Assembly: GCF_900176075.1 (NCBI RefSeq)
Contig: NZ_FWWV01000006.1
Coordinates: 1-64,000 of the forward strand
Reading direction: 5' to 3'
Source of the DNA: Pasteurella testudinis DSM 23072
GTDB taxonomy: Bacteria; Pseudomonadota; Gammaproteobacteria; Enterobacterales; Pasteurellaceae
DNA length: 64,000 nucleotides
Position numbers and translations under genes: made by a program. Under the pieces are notes generated by a model that saw only the letters and a program-made list of their open reading frames with translations, did not search any database and was not told where the DNA came from. Below are positions 18,766 through 26,341 of the stretch, one piece after another; the first letter of the stretch is position 1; each line of letters begins with the position of its first letter.

Positions 18766-18951
18766 TTAGCGGTTGTTCATGCTCTCGTCAACACCAAGCG
18801 CGGTACGTTGGATTTGTTTTTGTGCGGCATCGACTAACGCCGTGCTTGATGTCGCTTTTGCGCCGTCATTCAACAGCTGTCGGATGTATGGCGACATGGT
18901 CGCCCAATCATCTTTATATGCCTGAGCTAGTCTATCTTCTAATTTCGACAT
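18766..18951 (-). CDS. Small virion-type protein, N-terminal part of a gene split by TAA
   Basis: A 61-residue frame (MSKLEDRLAQAYKDDWATMS ... ALGVDESMNNR) ending in TAA at 18766-18768. Reading through the stop continues in frame with LSRAGTNLTASQR into the 18442-18744 frame. Together they give a protein of about 170 residues, typical of the helical internal proteins encoded next to it. Either a nonsense mutation has split the gene or the two pieces are separate products. Confidence 0.55.
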   Translation of the reverse strand: MSKLEDRLAQAYKDDWATMSPYIRQLLNDGAKATSSTALVDAAQKQIQRTALGVDESMNNR

Positions 18952-18963
18952 CTGCTGACCCCG

Positions 18964-19569
18964 TTAAAAAATCCTGTCATATGTGCCGCGCTTAACTGGA
19001 TTATCCCAATCGTCGGTAACATGTTGTTTGTTTTTGGAAAATACCCCGTAGCCGTTTTTGTACGCACCATACGCACTCAAACCCGTGCTGGCTAACGCCC
19101 CGACCATTTGCATACGGGCAGCGCTGGTTTGCGCCCGCGCGTTCTGCGCATTAATAGCTTCTTGCGTCTCTCTTTCCGCCTGTTGCAACAACCCTTTACT
19201 GGCATTGTCCACTGTACCGTTCATTGCACGGAGCGCGGCGTCTTGTCGGGCGATTTTGTTGGTTTCTGCTGCACCTTTCGCCCTGATAATGGCGGTATTA
19301 CGGGTATTCGCGCTATCGGACGTAGCGGTAGAAGCGGCAAACGGGTTAACCGCTCCGATATAGGTGTTCCCTGCATGCCCCATCACGTCTGCATTTGCTC
19401 TTGACGCAGTAATGTGCGACAAATCCCTACGAGCTTCTTTAACATACTGTGGCATGAACTGCTGGTTATACCCCTGCGCCATGTCATAGCGTTTTAATTC
19501 GATCTGTTTTGAGGCGATCTCACTTGCCGGCGTTTTCGGTGCGCCGCCACCGCCACCACCACCACTCAT
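18964..19569 (-). CDS. Small virion protein, Gly-rich N-terminus, unknown
   Basis: A 201-residue protein starting with a run of seven glycines after MS, then a helical Ala/Asn/Gln-rich body and the segment GALASTGLSAYGAYKNGYG. It resembles in composition the split protein encoded next to it and is probably an internal or tail-associated virion protein of the late operon. The ATG overlaps the stop of the 149-residue gene. No enzymatic motif was seen. Confidence 0.55.
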   Translation of the reverse strand: MSGGGGGGGAPKTPASEIASKQIELKRYDMAQGYNQQFMPQYVKEARRDLSHITASRANADVMGHAGNTYIGAVNPFAASTATSDSANTRNTAIIRAKGAAETNKIARQDAALRAMNGTVDNASKGLLQQAERETQEAINAQNARAQTSAARMQMVGALASTGLSAYGAYKNGYGVFSKNKQHVTDDWDNPVKRGTYDRIF

Positions 19570-20018
19570 TACTTATCCTCCAGATAATCTTCCAGCGTTT
19601 CGTCGTGGAAAAACTGACGTACACGCAGGGTGTTCTCCATTGCGTAACGACCGCCGCCGAGAATCTCCATACAACCAATAACAACCGACACAAGACTGTC
19701 GCGGAGAACGAATGCTAAAGTCTGGTCGTGCTTGCTCAAACCTTCCATCTCAACTGACGCGATATAGTCGGCAAAAGTGAGGGTAAGAAGTGGGGCAAGC
19801 GCATCGATATTCTCACGATAAAACGGATTCATCGGAATAGTGACCAGCGCAGTGTGGAATGCGTGTACCACATCCATCTTGGTTATCGGCTCGTCACAGT
19901 CGATGAGGTCATCAACAACCTGCGACAAGCGACCCAGTGCTATACAGAACTCGACCGCATCAGGATGTTCAAACAACACTTCATTCAATAAGTTACGTTC
20001 AGTTTCTGGGGTTACCAT
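19569..20018 (-). CDS. Late-operon helical protein, unknown
   Basis: A 149-residue acidic protein, probably all-helical (VEFCIALGRLSQVVDDLIDC, then DQTLAFVLRDSLVSVVIG). It starts six bases inside the end of the adaptor-like gene and overlaps the start of the Gly-rich protein gene, so it is translationally coupled in the late operon. No family is recognised. It could be a virion assembly factor or regulator; nothing in the sequence decides this. Confidence 0.55.
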   Translation of the reverse strand: MVTPETERNLLNEVLFEHPDAVEFCIALGRLSQVVDDLIDCDEPITKMDVVHAFHTALVTIPMNPFYRENIDALAPLLTLTFADYIASVEMEGLSKHDQTLAFVLRDSLVSVVIGCMEILGGGRYAMENTLRVRQFFHDETLEDYLEDK

Positions 20019-20644
20019 GAGAATTTACACTCCCTAACGACAGGGATGTCGTTACTTTTCGCTTGACGTTTAGCCTGTACCAACAGGTCTGCGTAAATAC
20101 CGTAGTGGTATTGTGATTGCCCGAGGTCAGTCCAAGGACGGTTCGGCATCACATACAGTTTCGCCATAACCAGCGCGCTGATAGCGCGCAAGAACAAACC
20201 GCTATCGCGTGGAATCTCACACTCAACGGAGTCCCGCGTCGGGGCGAAGTAGACAAGCGCCCGTACCGTATCCGTTGTGCTTGGGTTTTTAACGCCGTTG
20301 AACGTGACAGATAGCACTCGGCCGTGGCCGTTTTTAGTGCCTTTGACGGTATATCGAATACCGCTACCGACATCGTTAAATACGCCGCGTGCGGTATCCG
20401 CGTTTGCCAGCACTTCACCGTAGCGAACAGCGAGAATTCCGACAGGTTCAAGTTCATCTGTCGTACCGAAATGTACCTGACCGTTGGCAACTTGTGCAGT
20501 CAATGTGTCCTGTAAACAGCGGCTTTCGGAACAGAATTCCTGTACTGCACGCGGGATAACTTGCAATACGATGTGTTCAGGAATACCGCCGGTTTCGAGG
20601 GCGATATCATCCGCCAGTTCTCCATAGACAATAACGTCGTCCAT
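20012..20644 (-). CDS. Phage adaptor-like protein (tail/neck component)
   Basis: A 210-residue protein with the layout of short-tailed-phage adaptor proteins. An N-terminal helical part (LQVIPRAVQEFCSESRC) is followed by a beta-rich middle (VANGQVHFGTTDELEPVGI) and a C-terminal helical part (FLRAISALVMAKLYVMPNRPW). It lies next to a similarly organised 205-residue protein and close to the coat gene, where head-to-tail connector genes are normally found. The assignment rests on position and secondary-structure pattern more than a definite family match. Confidence 0.55.
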   Translation of the reverse strand: MDDVIVYGELADDIALETGGIPEHIVLQVIPRAVQEFCSESRCLQDTLTAQVANGQVHFGTTDELEPVGILAVRYGEVLANADTARGVFNDVGSGIRYTVKGTKNGHGRVLSVTFNGVKNPSTTDTVRALVYFAPTRDSVECEIPRDSGLFLRAISALVMAKLYVMPNRPWTDLGQSQYHYGIYADLLVQAKRQAKSNDIPVVRECKFSW

Positions 20645-20646
20645 GA

Positions 20647-21264
20647 TTAATCACCCGTTGATATTCTAGACTCAACCCCAAGACGCTCGTAGAATGAACG
20701 GCGGAAGTATTCGGAGCGAGTTAAATCGTTCGTATACTCGGCGTTCTTCAAATATGCGCGGTAAAGAATGTAATCTACAATTGCCGGTGCAAACCAATCT
20801 TCGACCGGTACTTCCGATTCAACGCTGTCCGCAGGGGTTGGCGATTTGGCGATGACGACATCAATTTTATGTGTAGTGGTCGTCACGCCGGGGAATACAT
20901 AATACGTAGTCGGAATATTCGGGTCGTAGGTGTAATACTTCGGTTCGGGTCCGGTTTCTTTGTGCCACAGCGGGTTTTGCTCGTCCAACACTTTGCGGTC
21001 AAGTAAGCGAATTGCCCGACCGGTTGAGTCGTTACGCACCACTTCAATCAATTTGTTGCTGTCGGAGGGGATAGTTTGCCGGGAACCTGCAACCAGTGTT
21101 ACTGTACGAGTTTCAGCCCCTGCGTCACTTCTTGCGCTGGCTAAGGCTAATAGGCACTCGTTATACCACGTTAGCCACTCGGATTCAGGCCATTGCACGA
21201 AGTCAACGTCCTGCGCGGTAATTTTGGCGCGGTTGATTAATTCGGTTACTTTAATCTTAGCCAT
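20647..21264 (-). CDS. Phage adaptor-like protein (head-tail connector)
   Basis: A 205-residue protein. The N-terminus has the pattern of phage adaptor proteins (VTELINRAKITAQDVDFVQW, then WLTWYNECLLALASARSDAG). A VTLVAGSRQTIPSDSNKLIEV strand region follows and then a helical C-terminus (VPVEDWFAPAIVDYILYRAY). Such proteins bind below the portal and join the head to the tail. The ATG is four bases after the stop of the small 69-residue gene. DUF6682-type adaptors are the closest family that comes to mind. Confidence 0.65.
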   Translation of the reverse strand: MAKIKVTELINRAKITAQDVDFVQWPESEWLTWYNECLLALASARSDAGAETRTVTLVAGSRQTIPSDSNKLIEVVRNDSTGRAIRLLDRKVLDEQNPLWHKETGPEPKYYTYDPNIPTTYYVFPGVTTTTHKIDVVIAKSPTPADSVESEVPVEDWFAPAIVDYILYRAYLKNAEYTNDLTRSEYFRRSFYERLGVESRISTGD

Positions 21265-21268
21265 TTAC

Positions 21269-21478
21269 TCATTCCTCGGTGGTAGAACTTACTGCTTTTT
21301 TAGCTCGGCTGGCGGGCTTTTGTGCCTCGACAAACGAGATATTAGACCCTTTTTCAAACACAATGTCGTCCTTGGAGAAGGGTACGTCGAGCGTTTCACC
21401 GGCTGCAATACGTACGATATTACCGGTAGGACCAAACACGCGGGCGGTAGTATCCCCGTCATTTTTTAGTGTGGTCAT
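21269..21478 (-). CDS. Small late protein, unknown
   Basis: A 69-residue protein with a beta-rich core (ARVFGPTGNIVRIAAGETLD, then DDIVFEKGSNISFVEAQ) and a basic/Ser-Thr tail. It lies between the coat gene and the adaptor-like gene in the same direction. It could be a head-completion or decoration peptide; the position is suggestive but there is no recognisable motif. Confidence 0.5.
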   Translation of the reverse strand: MTTLKNDGDTTARVFGPTGNIVRIAAGETLDVPFSKDDIVFEKGSNISFVEAQKPASRAKKAVSSTTEE

Positions 21479-21534
21479 GGATTCATCCTCTTAATAGGTT
21501 AAAGGGGGCGAATGCCCCCTAGCCCCGATTAATG

Positions 21535-22707
21535 TTATGGTGTTTTGGTAGTGGTTGGTAAGGCAGTATCAAGGGCGATAACGCCAAAGTCCTGTTTCTT
21601 GCCGGTCACTTTATCGTGCCACACAGGTTTCAAGAAACCGAAGATTTTACCGTACGAAACCCCTTGTTGGTTTCCGTAGTCGAAAGTATCTTCTTCCCAT
21701 TCACCCGGACCGATATCCGCCATCGCTAAGGATTGCGCACCACAGAACAATGCACGTTGACCGTCAATAGCACCTCCCGTACCCCATTTGTTACCCGCGG
21801 TTTTTCCGTCGCCACCGGTGGTTGCGCGGCGGGTGTTGAACACGTGGTGGTATTCGTGGATATATACGCCGTCGACCACTAACACGTCAGAACCGGCAAA
21901 CAGCGGGTTACTTGAACCGCGAGTACCTGCATAACGTACGTTTTCGATGAAGTCTTTATCCAACTTCAATTGCGCCATACCAGCAGGGGTTACGAACATG
22001 TGGTATTTGTCGTTGTGAGTACCGACACCGCGGATATAGTTATCGCGGGCGTAGGCTTTCAGTTCGACAATATGACGGTAGCCCAGTAAATCGGTTGCTT
22101 TGATTTTACTGGTGTCACCTGCGGCGAGACCTGTACCATCAACGCGTAAATGACGAGCGTCAGTCGGCGCAGTGACATCTTTGTTGAATGCTAACGCTTC
22201 CAACAACAGCCCTTTTTCTTTGGTGCGGCCTTCGAATGTGCGCACTTTACCGGAGTTATCGTACTTGTAGTCGATACCGGATAAGGTCAGAAATGCTAAC
22301 TGGTCGACGCGGTCTGCTAACCAGTGTGCTAACTGACGTTTAGCGTTTCCGCGGAATTTGATGACAGAACGTTGGTTAGCCATTTTACCTTTGCTACGTA
22401 CTGCGTGACGCAATTGGTCCGCCGTAATAACTTGGTCGTAGGCTTTCATCGACTCTTCATTGCCTTCCAGCATGAAGTCATCGGTCACACCGTCCATCAT
22501 CAGGTCAGCAATCAAGTGGATAACAGCTTGGTCACCGTGAGTGGTTTTGGTCAATTCAGTTACACGCTGAATCATGGAATCTTCGCCAGTACCGATAAAG
22601 TTGTTGACGAACATTTTGGCGCGGGCTTGTTGCCACAGCTCCATTGCCCAGACTTTCTTCTGGTTTTCCAGTAGCCCGGCGAAGTTGGTTAAATTGGTGT
22701 CGGCCAT
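21535..22707 (-). CDS. Major capsid protein, N4-gp56 family
   Basis: A 390-residue coat protein. The N-terminal third has the family pattern: LTKTTHGDQAVIHLIADLM, then FMLEGNEESMKAYDQVITAD, QLRHAVRSKGKMANQRSVI and LAHWLADRVDQLAFLTLSG. Later come a HMFVTPAGMAQLKLD segment and a GQRALFCGAQSLAMADIG stretch, also typical of HK97-fold coats of this group. It follows the scaffold and portal genes. An isolated palindrome at 22871-22895 lies upstream and may help set its high expression. Confidence 0.9.
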   Translation of the reverse strand: MADTNLTNFAGLLENQKKVWAMELWQQARAKMFVNNFIGTGEDSMIQRVTELTKTTHGDQAVIHLIADLMMDGVTDDFMLEGNEESMKAYDQVITADQLRHAVRSKGKMANQRSVIKFRGNAKRQLAHWLADRVDQLAFLTLSGIDYKYDNSGKVRTFEGRTKEKGLLLEALAFNKDVTAPTDARHLRVDGTGLAAGDTSKIKATDLLGYRHIVELKAYARDNYIRGVGTHNDKYHMFVTPAGMAQLKLDKDFIENVRYAGTRGSSNPLFAGSDVLVVDGVYIHEYHHVFNTRRATTGGDGKTAGNKWGTGGAIDGQRALFCGAQSLAMADIGPGEWEEDTFDYGNQQGVSYGKIFGFLKPVWHDKVTGKKQDFGVIALDTALPTTTKTP

Positions 22708-22870
22708 GTGCCGCCCCTCCTAGATAAATGAAAATGAATGTTTTTATTTACTCACTATCCGTAACGTGGAACGACGAGATTTGGTACGCTGCTAAAGTGC
22801 AGGGGACTGGTGTTTAACGTACACCAAACGAGTTATGTATATTGTTGCACAATAAGGTATTAAAATCAAT
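22708..22870. other. Coat-gene leader region
   Basis: About 160 bases without a gene between the capsid start and the 22871-22895 palindrome. A purine-rich stretch (GGAGGGGCGG read on the - strand) directly before the capsid ATG is an unusually strong ribosome binding site, as expected for a coat gene. The rest is AT-rich and may hold a separate promoter. Confidence 0.5.
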
Positions 22871-22895
22871 AAAGGATACCAATTTGGTATCCTTT
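22871..22895. promoter_or_regulatory. Perfect 10-bp palindrome upstream of the capsid gene
   Basis: AAAGGATACC, 5-nt AATTT, GGTATCCTTT. The half-site GGATACC resembles the arms of the two 25-bp palindromes at 29630 and 45282. As RNA it would form a 10-bp hairpin between the 86-residue gene and the coat gene. It could be an operator or a partial terminator. Confidence 0.5.
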
Positions 22896-22900
22896 TGTAT

Positions 22901-23161
22901 TTATCGACCTCGGTCGTACGGGCCAATGCCGGTGGAGCCGAACGATTTGTGGTTCAGTGGGTGGGTGGCGTAGGGTCGGACGCCACCGCTGAGGTGGCTA
23001 GTAGTCAAGGACTGCGAAGCAATTGCAGTAATTTCAGCGGTTGTGACTGCATTAGGGTGAAGGTACTCGCCGAGCGTTTTATATAGCAACTCAGCTACGC
23101 TACGCGATACATCCTCGCCGTTAATTTTAAGTTTACCGTCGGTAATAGTGGTGATAATCAT
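22901..23161 (-). CDS. Small late protein, unknown
   Basis: An 86-residue protein: MIITTITDGKLKINGEDVSR, a short helical region (VAELLYKTLGEYLHPNAVTT), then a Gly/His/Pro-rich tail. It overlaps the end of the scaffold gene by four bases and is the last gene before the capsid leader. No family was recognised; a minor head protein is possible. Confidence 0.5.
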   Translation of the reverse strand: MIITTITDGKLKINGEDVSRSVAELLYKTLGEYLHPNAVTTAEITAIASQSLTTSHLSGGVRPYATHPLNHKSFGSTGIGPYDRGR

Positions 23162-24192
23162 AGATAATCTCCTCTCAAACGTGCCAACTCTTTCGGGTCT
23201 AGTGCATCGAACTCTTCTTCTGACATATTAAAAATATCAATTTCCGGTTTTGAATCGTGGCGTTCACCACCCACTTTTGGCGGAACTTTTGCCGCTTGTT
23301 CCAGTTTCGCTTTCACGTTCGGGGCTTTCACAGCAGGTTTTTTTTCAACCTCGGTCAGTGATTTCGCTTTAATTCCGTGTTTCGCAGACACCATCTCGGC
23401 GGCCTCGAGGATAGCCTCGCCAACGCTCATACCAGTCTGCATCAGCCCGTCACGAACCCGTACCGCCTCTGAGAAAATCGCCTCATCGAACGACTCCGTC
23501 TGGTCGTTGAATACGTCATATTCGCTCATGACGATGTCAGCCGCTTGCTGCGCTTCGCTCATAATACTGCGGGCTTGTACGGATTGTTCAGCCTCGTTGC
23601 GTGCCGTCTCATAGGCGTTTTGCACGGCCGCCCGCGCCGCAGCGTTAGCCGCATTCTGCATGCCGGTCGTCAACATCTCGTTAAATAGCGCATTCGCTTG
23701 TTCAACGTTACCGTCAACCATCGCGTCATTCATCGCCTTAAACTTACCGGCGTCTACCTGATATTCAAAGTCAACATTAACGTCCGCTGCAAGCGTTTGT
23801 TCTGCGCGCAAACGCGTTAATTCTTCCTCAAGCTGCTTACGTTTCTGGACTTCTTTTTTGAACCGGTCATAGGGGACGCGTTTCGCTTTTACCGCTTCAT
23901 TGTCGGTCGGGCTCGCGTCATCTTCTGCGCCGTCTTTTTCGGTCGGGTTTTCGTCGCCCGCGGGCGTGTCGTCCTCCGTCTCAGGCGTCGCAGTGTCAGT
24001 TTCAACTGGCGGAGTATCCTCCGGCGTGTCGACCTTTTCGGGTGCGTCACTACTGGGGGTTTCTGCGGCGACCTCGTCACCGCGATCTACGTCGGTAGGC
24101 AGCTCATTATTTTCAGTCCCTACGTCACCGAATGCGGATGTGTCAATGTCAGCGGAAGGAATCGCGTCGTTAATCATGTCTTGTCTAGCCAT
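23158..24192 (-). CDS. Putative scaffolding protein
   Basis: A 344-residue protein. The first 110 residues are very acidic and low-complexity (many Asp, Glu, Pro, Thr). A charged coiled-coil segment follows (YDRFKKEVQKRKQLEEELTR), then an Ala-rich helical core and a short C-terminus rich in Lys then Asp/Glu. An acidic disordered start with coiled coil, in the slot between portal and major capsid protein, is the usual form of a phage scaffold. It overlaps the portal gene by eight bases. The call rests on composition and position. Confidence 0.7.
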   Translation of the reverse strand: MARQDMINDAIPSADIDTSAFGDVGTENNELPTDVDRGDEVAAETPSSDAPEKVDTPEDTPPVETDTATPETEDDTPAGDENPTEKDGAEDDASPTDNEAVKAKRVPYDRFKKEVQKRKQLEEELTRLRAEQTLAADVNVDFEYQVDAGKFKAMNDAMVDGNVEQANALFNEMLTTGMQNAANAAARAAVQNAYETARNEAEQSVQARSIMSEAQQAADIVMSEYDVFNDQTESFDEAIFSEAVRVRDGLMQTGMSVGEAILEAAEMVSAKHGIKAKSLTEVEKKPAVKAPNVKAKLEQAAKVPPKVGGERHDSKPEIDIFNMSEEEFDALDPKELARLRGDYL

Positions 24193-26332
24193 TATGGTCT
24201 CCTAGATTATGGGTGTTTTGGTTTAGGGTAGTGAGTAACTGTTTTTTGAAGTCGTTCTCGACTTTTAGCATGTCACCTGCCAGTTTAGTGGCGGATGAAC
24301 GTTGACTTTGAATGTCGCTGCGTTGCGCAGACAGTTGAGCCAATGCAACACGGGCTTTAAGTAGGTCTTCCGCCATCTCTTTTTTGGTCGCCAACTCAGA
24401 TAACTTGACACCGACCTCGCTATAACCATCCAGTGACTGCGCTTTCGCACCTTGTAACGCGGCGCGCGCTTGGATTTCTTGAATCTCCGCTTCGATTTTC
24501 TCAAGATTTTTAACGCCTTGTTCAATCTGCATCTGCATTTGCATTGCTGCCATTTGCTGTTCTTCCGGTGACATCTCGCCAAAACCTTGAACTTTTGCCA
24601 CCATGTCGGCGATTTCATAGCGTTTCGGCAAGTTAGAGTGCTGGATAACGATGTGGTCAGGGATAGCGACACCGGCTTCGCGCATACCGATAGCTTCACT
24701 GAATATCGTTTCGTCAACACTGTCGCGTGACGGTTGTAATCCGATAACGATGTCATACTTACCGCGGGTAATATCCGCCGGAACATTGCCCGTCTCGTCC
24801 GGCACGTTGACCGCATGTTCAATCTGCGGCTGTTTCGGATCGGAGTAGTCTGTAATATGGAAAATTCGCGTCTCGGTATAGAATTTCTGCACCAGCTCCA
24901 GAATCTTTTTCGCTAACATCCGACGAGTATGGTTGATATTCTTGCTCGGCATGGTCAACTGTACCTGACCGGCTTCACGCCGTTGGGTGATAGCGACCCC
25001 GGACACGTCAGCCCTGTCCATACCCATGATGGATTCATTGATGCCGGAAATCTGGCGCACCGACATCATCGCTTTTTGTGAGATGTTGTGGATGCCGCTC
25101 GGAATCTGGTTCGGCTGAATCTTCTCCGGCGGGGTGAACCCTTTCTTGTATTCGAGTACCGTACCGGTTCTCGACCCGCTATTCGCCAAGTCATCCGCGT
25201 CCATGTTAACAAGCGAGTTTTCTTCGATCACCCAACCGCTGTTCGCGGTGGTGTTGATAATATGCAACTCCTGTGAACTGACCTTATTAAATAACTCCTG
25301 CGGGCCGACGAGGTTACTGACCATGCCCAACGGGTTACCGCGGCGGAAGTATGGGAAGTAAGGGACGATAGTGAAGGTGTCGTATAGTGACCAGTCGTCA
25401 AATAACACGGTATACCCGGCACTGATAGTGGTGCGTACCGCGCGCTTCGTGATTTTGCGCAACCCGACATTCGGTTGTGAGTCCACTAACATCTGTAGTT
25501 TTTCTTCGTCTTTTGCGATGTTATCGGGCAAATCTTTCGTGTCACCGGTGATGAGGTCAACGACCTGTGTCAGTTTGCGCGAACGGTAATATTGTCGTTC
25601 AATAACGCGCACCCGTTTTACGTCTTTGTCGGTAATTGACCCGTAAAAGTCAGTTTGTTCAGGCTCGCCACCGTAGGTACGTTTCGACATCTCAAACGCG
25701 TCAGCGTCAGCAGCCAACGGTTCGGCGTATGACAGCCGTAGCGCTTTCGCTTTCTCGCTGCCGTATAACGTCTCAATCTCGGCCAAATCCATGAACCGCG
25801 TGATAAACACCTCGTTCCACGACGACGGGTCGGATTCTTTTGCTTGTGGGTCGGGGATAACGTCTAGCGGATCCTCCGCCGTAATTTTAATGTCACCTAA
25901 CACGTTGTCGGTAAAATCAATACGCACGTCGAAATAACCGCGGTCTTGTATCAGTCCGTCGGCGATAACTTGCAGCTCGATTTGTTCGAGATTATTCTGC
26001 TGCGCCACATACTGATAGACATAGTTTAGGTCTTTCGCAGCCTGTTCGTTCGTCCCACGCGCCGGTTTGTATTGCACGTCGGCTTGTGATTTTGCCATCT
26101 CACCCATCGCAGCATTGACTGTCCCCAAAATCAAGTTCATCGTCAGCGCAGGACGGCCGGTCTCCTCGAGCGCGCGGCGGTCACGCTCATCCCACTGCTC
26201 ACCGAGGTACATACGGTCATTGCGTTTAGCACGCTCGATATACTTACGGTGTCTCGTATCGCGGGCGCGAACATACCGCTGCCAGTTGTCATCAGCAATA
26301 ACGCGTTGCTCACTCTCGTCTACTGTTTTCAT
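24185..26332 (-). CDS. Portal protein, P22 type
   Basis: A 715-residue portal subunit that would form the dodecameric DNA channel at the capsid vertex. The N-terminal region carries YIERAKRNDRMYLGEQWDER and GRPALTMNLILGTVNAAMGE, and the central region DPLDVIPDPQAKESDPSSWN; both patterns are typical of the P22 portal family. The C-terminus (from about residue 570) is a long helical barrel-like segment rich in Gln, Glu and Ala. It lies directly after the large terminase and before the scaffold, the standard packaging order. Confidence 0.88.
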   Translation of the reverse strand: MKTVDESEQRVIADDNWQRYVRARDTRHRKYIERAKRNDRMYLGEQWDERDRRALEETGRPALTMNLILGTVNAAMGEMAKSQADVQYKPARGTNEQAAKDLNYVYQYVAQQNNLEQIELQVIADGLIQDRGYFDVRIDFTDNVLGDIKITAEDPLDVIPDPQAKESDPSSWNEVFITRFMDLAEIETLYGSEKAKALRLSYAEPLAADADAFEMSKRTYGGEPEQTDFYGSITDKDVKRVRVIERQYYRSRKLTQVVDLITGDTKDLPDNIAKDEEKLQMLVDSQPNVGLRKITKRAVRTTISAGYTVLFDDWSLYDTFTIVPYFPYFRRGNPLGMVSNLVGPQELFNKVSSQELHIINTTANSGWVIEENSLVNMDADDLANSGSRTGTVLEYKKGFTPPEKIQPNQIPSGIHNISQKAMMSVRQISGINESIMGMDRADVSGVAITQRREAGQVQLTMPSKNINHTRRMLAKKILELVQKFYTETRIFHITDYSDPKQPQIEHAVNVPDETGNVPADITRGKYDIVIGLQPSRDSVDETIFSEAIGMREAGVAIPDHIVIQHSNLPKRYEIADMVAKVQGFGEMSPEEQQMAAMQMQMQIEQGVKNLEKIEAEIQEIQARAALQGAKAQSLDGYSEVGVKLSELATKKEMAEDLLKARVALAQLSAQRSDIQSQRSSATKLAGDMLKVENDFKKQLLTTLNQNTHNLGDHNG

Positions 26333-26341
26333 TTGTCCACC

